The notes under the pieces were generated by a model. The model saw nothing but the letters and a program-made list of their open reading frames with translations. It was not told the DNA's origin and made no database searches. Both the position numbers and the translations under genes were made by a program. DNA of 64,000 nucleotides from Luidia sarsii (lineage: Eukaryota; Echinodermata; Asteroidea; Paxillosida; Luidiidae): NCBI GenBank assembly GCA_949987565.1, contig OX465112.1:1494259-1558258 (forward strand). The letters are read 5' to 3'. This document shows, in pieces, positions 1 to 13,022 of the stretch (its first letter is position 1; every line of letters starts with the position of its first letter).

Positions 1-189
1 AGCAAAAGAAAATCCGAGGGAGCAGCCAGGGGAGAGGGTGAGGGAAGAGACGGGAAACACTGCCCCCGATAATGTTTGGTCTGCGACTCGACCAATCAAT
101 CCATGGGGCCACCATAGTAGTCCAGCCAGCGGCTGACCTCCCTTGATATTTACCAGTCCAATACTCCCATAGGCTCTTCCTTTTCTCAG

Positions 190-715
190 GTCCTCCTCCT
201 CCTCCTTCTCCTCCTCCTCCTTCTCTGTCTCATCCTCCTCTTCCTCCTCCTCCTTCTCCTTCTCCTCATCTTTCTCCTCCTCCTCCTATTTCTCCTCTTT
301 CTCCTCTTTCTCCTCCTCCCTCCTCATCTTCCTCCTCCTCCTCTTTCTCCTCCTCCTCCTTCTCCTCCTCCTCTTCCTCCTCCTCCTTCTCCTTGTCCTC
401 CTCCTCATCCTCCTCTTTCTCCTCCTTTTTCTCCTCCTCATCTTCCTCCTCCTCCTATTCCTCCTCCTCCTCTTCATCCTCCGTTTCCTTCTCCTCTACC
501 TCCTCTTTCCCCTATCCTCCTCCTCCACCTCCTCCGCCTCATCTACCTCCTCTTTCTCCTCCTCCTCATCCTTCTCCTTTTCCTTCTCCTCCTCCTCATC
601 CTCATCCTCCTTCTCCACCTCCTCATCCTCATCTTCCTCCTCGTCTCCTCCTCCTACTTCTTGTTCTTCTTCTCATCCCTTCCTCCTTTCACCCATATTT
701 CTCCTCTCTCTCTCT
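190..715. repeat. (TCC/TCT)n polypyrimidine tract
   Basis: About 500 bp of almost uninterrupted TCC/TCT triplets on the plus strand. It is a strand-asymmetric tract that could form triplex DNA. Open frames across it are low complexity only. Confidence 0.95.
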
Positions 716-1170
716 CTCTCTTTCTTTTTTTTTTCCTGCTGGCGAAATGAATACGCTAAAAGCATTAAGAGCACTGACAGTTGCATGGATTTCGTGATGG
801 CCACCGTATCCCTGTTGGCAAGAGCGCTGCCGCAGACGAAGCGACATCGTAAAGATATGAAGAGAGGAGGAGGAGGAGGAGGAGGAAGAGGAGGTGGGAG
901 AGACCCGGAGATCCATCCAGCTGCCCCGTGCCTCGGCGGATACACTGCCCATTGTCCTGGGAAGCTCATTAAGGGATGGGCATTAAGTCAATGACAGATG
1001 GCGGCCGCATCGCTTAGGCTGCTAAACTGTGAAATAAGTCCGCCGGCACTTGTGCGAGTACAGCCTGCATAGCTCCGTCCCGTCACCGCTGTCGAGCGAA
1101 ATTGATAGATGGCAGAGCCCGCGAGTTATAGGTTTGGACCGGTCGGATCTCCCCGCTGTAATAAAATTTA

Positions 1171-1222
1171 AAACACACACACACACACACACACACACCC
1201 TCACACCCCCCCCCCCCCCCCA
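1171..1222. repeat. (AC)n followed by a C tract
   Basis: A short AC dinucleotide microsatellite runs into a C homopolymer of about 18 bases (1206-1221). Confidence 0.95.
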
Positions 1223-1674
1223 CAACTGGACCTGCCCTGTTCTTGTTGCGCGTTGAGACCGCGTAACACGGAGGCGAAATAAGGTGCGCGCGCTTCGCAC
1301 CTACTAGTGTGACAACCTGCCCGTTAAAGTGACGCCTGTTATACCCTGTTTCATTCCATGGATCTCAGATGTTGGTTTCTTGAAGAGGGGCGGTTCACCA
1401 TCACACCGCGCACATTTTCAAGGGTCGCCCCGAGGCGGTCTATGAAAAACGGTCGACGACGTGAAGAAAATAAACCCAGTTTACAGTCATGATTACCATT
1501 GCCCCGCTATGAGATCTAAAAGTCACCGTTGTCTACACGCTTGTTTCAATCGATTCATTGCCACTCCCTACCCTACTCCTTGCCCTTCCCTTTGATCTCA
1601 CCCTACCAGCTTTACTCTTTGTCCTTTGTTTCTCATTCACTCTCCTATTCACTCTCTTCCCACCTTCCTTCGTG

Positions 1675-1815
1675 TACATGTATCTGTTTTGTCCTTGTCA
1701 CTCTGCCTTTGAGAAAGGTCCTGCTAGAATCGAAACTTCAGGCCCTCTTAATTTTGAGATTTGCATCTTGGTAATTTTAGTCAGTAAGCAGTTCGCAACA
1801 TTTTTGTATATCACT
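1675..1815 (+). repeat. Dispersed 'GATCC-AGGACC' foldback repeat, half copy
   Basis: Carries the family core (CTGCCTTTGAGAAAGG, then TCCTGCTAGAATCGAAAC, then the 3' part with GAGATTTGCATCTTGGTAATTTTAGTCAGTAAGCAG split over several words). The same arrangement is seen at 3790-3967, 40665-40775, 44405-44500 and 58490-58625. No coding potential; probably a MITE-type non-autonomous element. Confidence 0.75.
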
Positions 1816-2043
1816 TCGATTGATTACAGATACAAACATAGGAGAGCTTGGCGTTTCGATCCTTTCTCAAAGGCAGGAAGCTGCTTGCCAGTTGTCACGG
1901 TCACAGCAGAACGGAACACAGGCTGGCACTAGGTTGTTTCGAGTGGGAAAGCAGGCAAATGTATCGCAGACTCAGAAACTCAGTCCATGATTTGACATCC
2001 AGACTTCAGAAATTATACACAAATACCAATATATAACTTCATA

Positions 2044-2130
2044 AAGTGGGAGGTTTGCGGTGACACCGTGTAACACTTCTCTTTCGAGAAGGAGTGTGGC
2101 TCTGAAAAGAGCCGGTAACTCCGGTAAGAG
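2044..2130 (-). repeat. Histone-stem-loop repeat family, single arm
   Basis: Contains the arm AGGTTTGCGGTGACACCG, then GGCTCTGAAAAGAGCC at 2098-2113, followed by GGTAACTC. Read on the minus strand, the 16-mer is GGCTCTTTTCAGAGCC, the canonical histone mRNA stem-loop sequence. The same block recurs at 53.5-53.8 kb, 55.1 kb, 61.0 kb and 61.4 kb. No histone gene is nearby. Confidence 0.85.
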
Positions 2131-2749
2131 GTGGGGTTTTTTTTCGACTCTCATCTTCCCAAGAATCTATCGATATCTTTCACGAATCATTCCAGTCTTC
2201 AACCTTTAACCTACATTTCCAAATGCTAGTTTGGCGCTGGTATTGCGCTTCGGCCTACGCGAAAAATGCGATCACTGTTTGGACGCCTTAAAAAGAAAAA
2301 CGAAAACAGGACGGGACAGTATTTCCAGTCTACAGCTCTCAGTATGCAAAGCAGTAAAGACAGGTGTGAGAGCTGTGAACGCGGTCATTCAAACTCGATA
2401 TAGATTTACGCCGTTGAACTCCACACCGCGTCCACTTTTTTGTTGAGGGGGGGGGAGGATCGCTTAAAGGCGTGCCACAGAATCGCTGGTAATTTGTCAA
2501 TAGAATCCATTTGTTGCAAACATCTGGTGCTTAACTGAGGAGTTTTTGTATTTCCTTCGAAATGTGATATATCCATTTCGACAGATCAAATTAAGCTGGC
2601 ATTCCTTCAGGAGAAAACAGGGATATCCTATGTCTTTATGTGGACTTTTTTGTGTGGATTTTTTTGGGGGAATGCGGATCATAGCTTTGCTTATTAGGCT
2701 CTTTGCAACAACACAGTCAAGCTCTTTTTCTGCAGTCATCTAGGGATCT

Positions 2750-3407
2750 TACGGAAGCTTAAAGTGACCTTCCGAGTTACCGCGTTTATTTCATCAGAGA
2801 AAGACGGAATACCGTGATATTTCAGACGTGTTCCGAGTTGGTATACCACACAGAAAGACGTCTTTCTCCGATACCGTATCTCAGAAATCCGTCTTTCTCC
2901 GATACCGTATCACAGAAATCCGTCTTTCTCCGATACCGTATCTCAGAACTCCGTCTTTCTCCGATACCGTATCTCAGAAATCCGTCTTTCTCCGATACCG
3001 TATCTCAGAATTCCGTCTTTCTCCGATACCGTATCTCAGAAATCCGTCTTTCTCCGATACCGTATCTCAGAAATCCGTCTTTCTCCGATACCGTATCTCA
3101 GAAATCCGTCTTCCTCCGATACCGTATCTCAGAAATCCGTCTTCCTCCGATACCGTATCTCAGAAATCCGTCTTTCTCCGATACCGTATCTCAGAAATCC
3201 GTCTTTCTCCGATACCGTATCCTGGAAGGACGTCTTTCCCGATTTCGTATATCGGAAAGGCGTCTTTCTCTCATACCGTATCTCGGAAAGACGTCTTACC
3301 GAGATACGGTATCAGAGACACGTCTGAAATATCACGGTATTCCGTCTTCCTCTGAATTAATTAACTCGGAAACGCGGTAACTCAGAAGGTCACTTTAAGC
3401 TTCCGTA
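2750..3407. mobile_element. Non-autonomous inverted-repeat element (MITE-like) with internal minisatellite
   Basis: The left end (TACGGAAGCTTAAAGTGACC...) is repeated in inverse orientation at the right end (...GGTCACTTTAAGCTTCCGTA). The similarity extends about 100 bp inward on each side, through the GGAATACCGTGATATTTCAG segment. The element is flanked by the six-base direct repeat GGATCT (2744-2749 and 3408-3413), which looks like a target-site duplication. The interior is a 31-bp tandem array. No transposase is encoded; the open frames here only translate the minisatellite. Confidence 0.85.
2859..3225 (+). repeat. 31-bp minisatellite, about 12 units
   Basis: The unit contains GTCTTTCTCCGATACCGTAT followed by CTCAGAAATCC. 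The GTCTTTCTCC word recurs with period 31 (for example at 2860 and 2891). Units differ by one or two substitutions and become degenerate from about 3225 to 3310. It sits entirely inside the inverted-repeat element at 2750-3407. Confidence 0.95.
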
Positions 3408-3789
3408 GGATCTGAAGTGTACAAAGTAACATTATTATTAGCAACCTTCATTTTCTTAGTGGAGTCAGAAAATAGTCATTTTTTTTTACCTTGAAACATA
3501 TCCTTATAAAAATGAGGGCACTATTGAAAAGTCATGCCAGGAACCCACAGTTATAAAAATATAAACAAAAATTAACTTTCAAACTGCAAATTAGTCCCTC
3601 TGGGTTAGGTTAGATGAAATACTCCTTCACTAACTGATTATGAAGCATACATTTTTAGCATTAAATCAACAGGTTTAGGAAATAGGTCGGCAGGAAAAAA
3701 CAGACATTTTCAGATTTTTTTTTTAACACAACCAATTGGGTTTCTGTTGCATGATCCTCCGATTACATCACAAAATTGCTCAAGAATAT

Positions 3790-3967
3790 TGAAATTCTCA
3801 GTACTCAAAATTTAGTGGGTCTGACGTTTCGATCCTAGCAGGACCTTTCTCACTCTGCCTTTAGGAAAGGTCCTGCTGGGATCAAAACGTCAGGCCCACT
3901 AAATTTTGCGATTTGCATTTTGGTAATTCTAGTCAGTAAGCAGTTTGCAACATTTTTGTATATTACC
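3790..3967. repeat. Palindromic 'GATCC-AGGACC' MITE-like element
   Basis: Two inverted halves meet near 3850: GACGTTTCGATCCTAGCAGG on the left and its near reverse complement (CCTGCTGGGATCAAAACGTC) on the right. The right half is followed by the conserved tail TTTGCATTTTGGTAATTCTA. Other full palindromic copies are at 49065-49200 and 58490-58625. Confidence 0.85.
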
Positions 3968-5194
3968 TGAAATTCTCATTAGCATAAAAGCCGAAAACTT
4001 GCAAATATACCCTCAGAACGAGTCTGAAAAACAGTTTGATTGTTAGCAAAATTGAAAAACAGTTCTTTAGCAATGATTTAAGTAATACAGTGTTTACTGC
4101 AGAGACCGTTTGGAATTAGAACCGCTATAGAGAGCGAGCTAATTTGAATGAGCTGCGAAATAGCAGAAAGGTGGTCTGTAAAGTGCGAACACAGTGCCCA
4201 CCGCAGGTGAGAAGACAAATTGTCCCATTTGATATTTCAAATTTAATTATTAATCAGCGAAGCCTGTGAGTATTCGGCCGGGCTACGGGCGACGGGCAGA
4301 GTACGCACTGCCCGAAACGTTGAGTTGCTCGACTCTCAGTTCCAGAGACATATACTCCATCTCGAATGAATTATACGGTGTCACCGCAATCTTTACACTT
4401 CAAGTATTCGGCAGTTTCCCCCGACCGTTAAATAATCAATTACCCTCAGAAGTTAAAGACGCACCAGGGAAATGTCCTTAAAGATCAAAGCGATCAATTC
4501 AGAGATGTTTCAGACAGAGACCGATGCGAAATATCAATTTAGGCTATTCAAACAAAAATCGGGGGGGGAAATAGAGGGCCTGACGTTTCATTGCCAGTTT
4601 GACCTTCCTCGAATCAATTATGTCTTCATACCGTCAGTGAGCAGTTTACGTGTGTTTTTCGTATGGTTTTCATTAATCAAATAGTCACTTTGCTTTACAA
4701 GTTGATACTCGCCACGGTCCAAACCCTATGGGCTGTGGGAGAAGGGAAGGGGGCTACCACGATAGTAAAACTTTGACTAGAATTTATAATCGCACGAACT
4801 AGCTCACTCCTCCTCTGAGGCGAAAGGACATATGTTCCAGTCGTTCGGACAAGCTGAAATCGAGGGGGAGAGGGGAGGTTGAAAAGCGGACTGGGAGGTG
4901 CTTGCGATCGGAGGGAGGAGGCGGGAGGGGGGTGTTGGAGGTGGGAGGTGGGGGATCGGGGAATTGGGGAGGCGGTGGACCCGCTCAGCATGCGAGGCCC
5001 AGTGTGAGACGAATCGCATCTCTCTTCCTCGCCACGTCGCGCCCCTTAATCCAGCCGCGTTCGTGTGGCGCATTTCAACACCTTATTTCGCCGCATTCCG
5101 TCAAATTTGCGCGAAGAGCCAGGCCTAATGCGGCAGAGACGCGGGCGTGATGCCCATAAATGACTACATTTTCCGACGGCTCGGAACATCTCCC

Positions 5195-5819
5195 GGGAGG
5201 CGAGAGAGAGAGAGAGAGAGAGGGGGGGGTCGTTTTTATAGGGGAAAGAGAGATAGAGGAGGATATGGGGTGAGGGAGACAGAGACAGGTGGAAATGTGG
5301 AGAGAGAGAAGGATCGAGAAAGAGAGAGGCATGCAGAGGGAGTGAGAGAGACAGGGGGTAGAGGGAGAAAGAGAAAGGAGAGAGAGAGGGGCAGAGAGAG
5401 ATGGAGGCAGAGGGGGGGAGAGATGGAGGCAGAGGGATAGAGAGAGATGGAGGCAGGGGGAGAGAGGGGAGATAAAGAGGGGAGATGAGTGAGGGAGACA
5501 GAGACAGGTGGAAATGTGGAGAGAGAGAAGGATCGAGAAAGAGAGAGGCAGGCAGAGGGAGTGAGAGAGAGAGGGGGTAGAGGGAGAAAGAGAAGGGGAG
5601 AGAGAGATGGAAGCAGAGGGGGAGAGAGAGATGGGGGCAGAGGGGGAGAGAGGGGGAGATAGAGGGGGAGATGGGTAAGGGAGACAGAGACAGGAGGAAA
5701 TGTGGAGAGAGAGAGAGGGGGATAGAGAAAGAGAGACGGAGGCAGAGGTAGAGAGAGGGGGATTGAGGGAGAAGGAGAAGGGAGAGAGAGGGGGAGAGAG
5801 ATTGAGGCAGAGAGAGGGG

Positions 5820-5893
<74 letters not shown>

Positions 5894-6340
5894 AAAGGGA
5901 GAGATAGAGGGGGATACAGAGGAGATGGAGAGGGGGATTGAAAGAGAGTAAGGGAGAGAAAGGGGTGGAGATATGGAGGGAGACAGAGTTGTTGCTGATT
6001 ATAAAGAGGGGTGGAGAGAGGGAGAGGGAGTGAGAGAGAAAGAAAGAAAGACTGAGAAAGACAGATGAAGAGGGAGAAAGAGAGAGAACTGGGTGAGAGA
6101 GAGATGGAGAGAAGCTAGAGAGACCGAGAGAGACCGAATAAGAGAGAGAGAGACAGACAGAGAAAGTCAGAGAAAGGCAGAGAGAGGTACTGAGACTGAG
6201 AGAAAGGGAAAGAGGGAGACGGGAGAGAGAGAGAGACAGGTAGAGAGAGTGAAAGAAGGAAGCAGGGACAGAGGCAGAGAGATAGCGAGAGAGATCAAGA
6301 GAGCGGGAGACAGAAACAGAGAGAGAGAGAGAGGGGGCAA
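5195..6340. repeat. (GA)n-rich purine tract, 1.1 kb
   Basis: Nearly pure GA/GGA sequence. An uninterrupted (GA)n core lies at about 5826-5885. Some longer internal units repeat (AGACAGGTGGAAATGTGG at about 5283 and 5503). The 484-codon minus-strand frame across it (Ser/Leu/Pro) is a by-product of the repeat. Confidence 0.95.
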
Positions 6341-6979
6341 GGAACGCCCCCGAAGATTCAGTGACCTCAACCAGAGCCGAGAAAGCTTTAAAGCCACCGG
6401 CCATCCACCTCTGTCCGAGGCAGAGACCCGGGGACGTGTTCGTGTCCGCTGTTACCGGGCCCGAGAGTGAATGTTGCGCGGTCTCTGCAAGATTCGTCAT
6501 CGCCGGACAGGCCCGGTCAATCTCTGACCTAAAAGATTAAACAAACAAATGCCCCCTCTTCGGCCTCCCTCGAGTCGCTTCGCACCTCGATCGGTGGCAG
6601 CTGTCGTCGGTCCCGCTGCGAATGAATCCACAGATCGGGCCCCCTTGCAGGGATGTGTAATGTTTTTGTTTTTTTCAACCGCAGCCACTGGGTTTTTTTC
6701 TTCGCTCTAACAGTATTATTCGGGCTTGAAATAAGACTACCACTGCGTTGTCATTAAGCCAGGAGGGAGGGCGCTCGAAATAAGACACCTTTAAAATGTT
6801 CGTGAAAGCACAATTTACGAGATATCTCTCATTTTTGTGGCAAACTTCCTCCATTATCAACAACAACGAAACACATTCTGCCCGTCCACAAGGAGTCCCA
6901 GCTGGCTGATAACGTAACACACGCTTCATGTAGTCTCTTTTCAAGCCGCGAATTTGCACTGCTACAGAGAAATACCATT

Positions 6980-6987
6980 GGTTGCGG

Positions 6988-7048
<61 letters not shown>

Positions 7049-7399
7049 CCTGTTACTGTTACTGTTGTTGTTGCTGTTGTTGATGTTGTTTCTGTTGCTG
7101 TTGATGTTGTTTCTGTTGCTGTTGTTGATGTTGTTGCTGTTGCTGTTGCTGTTGCTGTTCATGTAGCTGTTAATTACTGTTGCTGTTGCTGTTGTTGTTG
7201 ATGTAGCTGTTGATGCTGCGGTTGCTGTTGCTGTTGCTGTTGCTGTTGCCGTTGCTGTTGCTGTTGTTGCTGTTGTTGTTGTTGTTGTTGGTGTTGTTGT
7301 TGCTGTTGCTTTTTCTGTTGCTGTTGCTGTTGTTGTTGATGTTGGTGTTGGTGTTGGTGTTGGTGTTGGTGTTGGTGTTGGTGTTGCTGTTGCTGTTGA

Positions 7400-7438
<39 letters not shown>

Positions 7439-7482
7439 ACTTTGCTGTTGCTATTGCTGTTGCTACTGTTGCTGTTGCTGTT
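6980..7482. repeat. (TGCTGT)n hexanucleotide repeat
   Basis: About 500 bp of TTGCTG/TTGTTG units with a (TTGGTG)n sub-array around 7340-7385. The minus-strand frame reads Gln/Asn/His-rich. I see no splice-site context or flanking unique coding sequence supporting a real polyQ protein. Confidence 0.95.
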
Positions 7483-8140
7483 ATCATCGTGGGGGGATGT
7501 GTTCAAAGCACTGTGCCACCTTTATCAACATCCAGTATCATCCGGAGAGCGTTCCATTACCTTATAATGAGAGGACTGTCGGTTCTATTACACGCGGACC
7601 ATCTGGTCGTTCGAATGATTACACTGGCTGCCAACCTCGTTTTGAGGTTAGCAAAGGATCTGTGGAGTGTATTATACACACAAGGGAAAGGGGGAAAGAC
7701 GAGACAAATTCGAAGTAACAGGCAGAGAAGAACGACTATTAGGCTTCCCACTACCTCATCGGCCTCCATTCCGGCTTCGATTCAGCCCGTCGCGTTGATT
7801 TAGCGCCGAATAAACTCTGCAGCCGACAGACACCTTGCTGCCTGACAGTTTGTGCGTGGATGACTTCCGTGAAAACCGGCGTGGTTTTCACTTTAACGAG
7901 CGGGGGTGGTGATATGCCCATCTGTATCCCTCGCTTCACCGTCTCGGCAAGAGGACTGCCCCGTTAAAGGTCCTATACAACATCGGTAAAGGTCACGCGA
8001 TTGCCACAGTTTTTTTTTTGTTAAACCATTACACATTCCAAAAAAACCTGAGAAGTTTTTACCTGGAATGGTATTCTGAGAAATTAGAAAAAGAACAAAA
8101 TAAGGCACGGTTTTTGCACCCTTCTGTAGTGTTAGAAATA

Positions 8141-8335
8141 TGTTATTACTCACGAGTGATAAACTATGTGTCGATGTTTGAATGAAGATTTCTCGAGAAA
8201 TACAGCATCCCAGACCGTAAGATTTCAACATGAGGATTCTGTCATAACCATCTACAAACTGTGTAAATTAGAAGGAAATCTGTGGACATCGATGATTTCC
8301 GATCTTCCCAATGTTGTATTGGGCCTTTAAGATTC
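8141..8335 (-). repeat. Dispersed repeat E, copy 1
   Basis: This segment (including CTGTGGACATCGATG, TTCCCAATGTTGTATTGGGC and CTACAAACTGTGTAAATTAG) is the reverse complement of the segment at 22862-23048. It is therefore an interspersed family of at least about 190 bp. The class cannot be assigned from two copies. Confidence 0.75.
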
Positions 8336-8582
8336 AAAATTGGGGCCTGGCCTGGATACGGAGACTGATAAACAGGACTGGCCGTGGTCTGTCACCCGGT
8401 GGATACTTGGGCTTTTCTCCTTATCGCTTTCCTTCCTCTTATCCACCCTTCCCCTCCTCTCTCCATTCCCGTCAGTCCCGTCTCCATCCCCTTCCCCCCA
8501 TGGGCCGGCAAAATAGAGCGAGACCACGGCGGGTGGGACCTATATACGGTGTGCATGCGTCAGATCAGCCAATGACCTACAT

Positions 8583-9235
8583 CATGTGAGGAGGGAGGTA
8601 GGGAGGCAGGGAGGGAGAGGGGGAAGGAGGCAGGGAAGCAGGGAGTGAGAGGGGGAGGCAGGGAGGTAGGGAGGCAGAGAGGCAGGGAGGCAGGGAGGCA
8701 GGGAGGCAGGGAGGCAGGGAGGAAGGGAGGCAGGGAGGCAGGGAGGCAGGGAGGCAGGGAGGCAAGGAGGCAGGGACGGAGACAGGGAGACAGGGAGGCA
8801 GGCAGGGAGAGGGGGAAGGAGGCAGAGAGGCAGGCAGGGAGGGAGGCAGGGAGACAGGAACGGAGGCAGGGAGGCAGGGAGGCAAGGGGGCAGGGACGGA
8901 GGCAGGGAGGGAGGGAGGCAGGGAGACAGGGAGGCAGGGAGGGAGAGGGGGATGGAGGCAGGGAGGCAGGCAGGCAGGGAGGTAGGGACGGAGGCAGGGA
9001 GGCAGGGAGGCAGGGAGGCAGGGACGGAGGCAGGGAGGCAGGGAGGCAGGGAGGCAGGGACGGAGGCAGGGAGACAGGGAGGCAAAGAGGGAGAGGGGAG
9101 GCAGGGAGGCAGGGAGCAGAGAGGGAGCAGGCAGGGAGGGGAGAGGGAGGCAGGCAGGGAGGCAGGCAGGGAGGCAGGCAGGCACGGAGGCAGGCAGGGA
9201 GGGAGAGAGGGAGAGAGAGAGAGGGAAGGGCTGTG
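8583..9235. repeat. (GGCAGGGA)n minisatellite, 650 bp
   Basis: Purine-rich GGCAGGGA/GGGA units, with GACGGAGGCAGGGA as a recurring higher-order marker (around 8894, 8988, 9024, 9060). Reading frames are Pro/Ser/Leu/Cys repeats and are not genes. Confidence 0.95.
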
Positions 9236-10547
9236 AATCCATCCCCTCCTTTTTGACAGGGATGGAGGAGCAGGGGGAGGAGGGAGGAGGAGAGGTGGAG
9301 CAAAGGGGGAAGGAGTCAATCCTGGCGTCTCATCCTCGGCTCTGGTCATTAATAATGCAGCGGAGCGCCGTCTTATGCCATCTTTTCCCCCAGTAGAGGT
9401 AACGCAGCGCTTAGGAGCGCAAGGGGTCGGGGGGGTCTAAACCAATTAGACGCGTGTGCCGACCGCCCGACACACTTCCTAAGACGGCCTAAGTGGATCA
9501 TTAATGGTACGGCGAATCGTTGGGGGCGGGCCGGGGTGGCGTGGGGCTAGGACGGGGCTAGGCCGGCACTGGAGAGACGTCTGATGCGGCCTTAGTGGAT
9601 ATCGGATTGTGAGCTTTGGCCTCAAATTCCTCCCTCCCGCTGCCACGCTGAGGAATAAAAACCAAACCAATAAAAAAAGGGGGGGACAAGAAAACCGCAG
9701 TCGATAAATATTTGATTTCACGTTAAAGGTGGAGAAACATCACCGGTTGATCGTCATCTCTCCTGGCTCTTCCTGTATCAAAATGGGCAGAATTGACACA
9801 CACAGACACACATCATATACTGTCTCCATATTGACGAGTTAATAATAATGTTACCAACTGCTTGCAGCGATTGACTTCAATGCACAGAACGCGAATTATC
9901 ACGAATGCACACAGGACCGTTCGGTTCGATCCCGGCGCGACCTTCCCGGAAGTCGGGGGAAGGTCGAGCTGGGGGTCAAACTGTCCGCTCTTCCTGATTC
10001 CGTGATGCTCTTCGGCTTCTGACACGCCCGGCAATCCGTGCCCTTACTACACCAGCAGTACGTGGTCTAATTGCTCGTGTTTGAGTGCAGAGAATCCGGA
10101 CGTCATTCAGACGATAGCGGAATCCCCGAAGACGTCCGGGAGACCCGCTTCGGTATTATTACTATTATGATTATTAGCGGGATCGATCCGCGGAGAACAC
10201 GCGCATTATTTGACGCGTTCCCAACGCGTGTTCGTACCATGTTCATTTCATTTTTTTTTTGTAACCGTGACACGCCTTTGCTCGCTCTTTCCTCCAACCC
10301 ATCTGTTATCTCTCGCGTACGGGAAGGGGATAGGGGGAGAGAGAATGAATATAATGTCGCATTGGCTCGACAGTCTCACCGATCACACGGCCCAACTTTA
10401 ATTGGAAAGGCGTACTCAGAATTTGCCGCTTCTCGATCGCGCAGAGTGCAGGGCTATAGGTCGTTAGCCCCCCCATCACCTGACATAATCACGTGGGTGC
10501 GTGGGGGAGGTTGGGACGCGGCCTGTTGATGTGGTACGTCACGTGGT

Positions 10548-11157
<610 letters not shown>

Positions 11158-12404
11158 GGGTAATGCGCTAAGAGCTGAATATATCGCCCAATAGCTTATG
11201 GCTGGATTTAAAGGTAGTGCTGGGTGATCGGTTTGCATTGCCTACGCTAGCTTGGTTCCAAAGCCATCTGATTCCCCTGCGAAACGATGCCCCCTTAACC
11301 AGAGCACGTCTGGGCATAGTCCTTGTGCGTGTGGCGCCATTAATGCAGGGCGCCCTCACGCGGGCGTCAACACAAGCCGACCTCAGCGTGGTTTTCCCTA
11401 ATACCACTGTCACGATACCTTGTTAAGATGGCGGCGCTATGACGGCAAGGTACAATGTCTTTCTACAGCAGCAGTTGCTAAAGGCTTACTGCCGGCTACA
11501 TATTTCTCTTTTCGTCTGTGACAAGTTTCTGAAGAGATTCGGATTATTTTGATTATCGGACGCATACAACGAATAATATGCGTTATACACCGACAAAAGC
11601 GCATGTCAAGCGCTACCTTGACCGTGGGTTTGAACCGTCAGGTATTGACAAGAACTTGGCTCAACATATTCGGTTAAGTCCTCAAAGAATTGTCACTGTT
11701 TAGCCGGTCTAAAGTCGACGTAATATCGGCCGAGGTTTGACCGTGGATGAAGGCTCGTCGGTGCATCGCCTACTGCACGGTGTCCGAGTAAGCAGATCTC
11801 ATCTTTTCGTCACCATAAGGTGCTCTGACATTCATGCTCTCGACCAGAATCGCTCCTCTTTCTAAATCCCGTCTTCCCGTCTGTGTCTGAATGTGTATTT
11901 TGATCGACGGATGGGCTTGCCAGTCTCTTTCGGTTTGGCTTTGGCGATACAGCCTGTCTTTAAACCTCAATTAGGGGGGAGAGAGAGGAGTGCTCGGGGC
12001 GGGTCGGGCCGAGGAGAAGTCTCTCTCGACCCGTTTGGAGGATCCGTTATCACCCAGAGCCGGGCCGGGATCGTATTCGGCCTTTTTTTTTAAATCTTGG
12101 CCGAGACGATTTCAAGTGGGACCCCCTTGTCTGAACAATCACAGTTCCTGGCCTGTTAACGCCTCACGTTGCTCTAGCCAATCTCCAATATTATTTTTGT
12201 TCTCTCTCTCTCTCTCTCAGTCTCTCTTTCTATTTCACTCCCTCCCCCTCTTTTTATTGTAATGGTTTCGTGTTACCGTCGTTTCACCTGTCTCTTTTTT
12301 CTTCTTCTTCTTCTTCGTCTTTCTTTTCTTTTCGCTGGCTGAGCTGTCATATTTCGCATCTTATCTTTGTCGTCGCCTTTACTAGTTTGGCTTGGGCGTT
12401 GGGG

Positions 12405-13022
12405 GTTGAGGGGGGAGGAGGAGGAGGGCGAGGGGAGTAAAAGAGGGAGAGGAAGAAAGAGAGGAGTAGGAGGAGAAGGAAGAGAAGCTGGAGCAGCAGG
12501 AGTAGGAGAAGGAGAAAGTAGAGGAGGAGTGGGAGGAGCAAGGGGAGCAGGTGGAGGAGCAGGAGAAGGAGGAGGAGGAAGAGGAGGGGGGGAGAGAAGG
12601 AGGGAGAGGAGGAGGGGAGAGAATGAGAAGAAGGAATAGGAGAAGGAGGAAGGAGAAAGGGGGTGGGAGGAGCAAGGGGAGCAGGAGGAGGAGCAGGAGA
12701 AGGAGGAGAAGGAACAAAAGAAGGAGGAAGACGAAGAGAAGAAGGAGAAAGAGGAAGAGGAGGAGGGGAGAGAAGGAGGAGAAGGAATAGCAGAAGGGGG
12801 AATGAGAGGAGGGGTGGGAGGAGCAAGAGGGGTGGGAGGAAGAAGGGGAGAAAGGGGAGGAGCAGGAGGAGGGAGAGGAGGAGGGGGAGAAGGGTAGAGA
12901 GGAAGAGCAGGAGGAGAAGGAGGAGGAGCAGGAGCAGGAGGAGCAGGAGCAGAATGAGGAAGAGGGGGAGCAGGATGAACAGGAGGAGGAGCAGGAGGGG
13001 CAGCAAAAAGGAGGCGGGGAAG
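12405..13022. repeat. (GGA/GAA)n purine tract
   Basis: About 600 bp of GGAG/GAAG/GCAGGA units with all purines on the plus strand. The block GTGGGAGGAGCAAGGGGAGC recurs at about 12529 and 12664, so the tract partly grew by segmental duplication. Confidence 0.9.

Noticed and set aside
2859..3225. CRISPR-like regular repeat array
   Set aside because: It is a continuous 31-bp tandem repeat with no unique spacers, inside an inverted-repeat element of an animal genome.
5046..6500. 484-codon minus-strand open frame
   Set aside because: It translates a GA/CT simple repeat into Ser/Leu/Pro. There is no domain, splice context or non-repeat homology.
7174..7506. Poly-Gln/Asn open frames in the CTG-type repeat
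   Set aside because: They cover only the hexanucleotide array. No flanking coding exon or splice sites were found.
8560..9349. Three overlapping Pro/Cys/Leu-rich open frames
   Set aside because: Different frames of the same GGCAGGGA minisatellite are all open, which is a property of the repeat.
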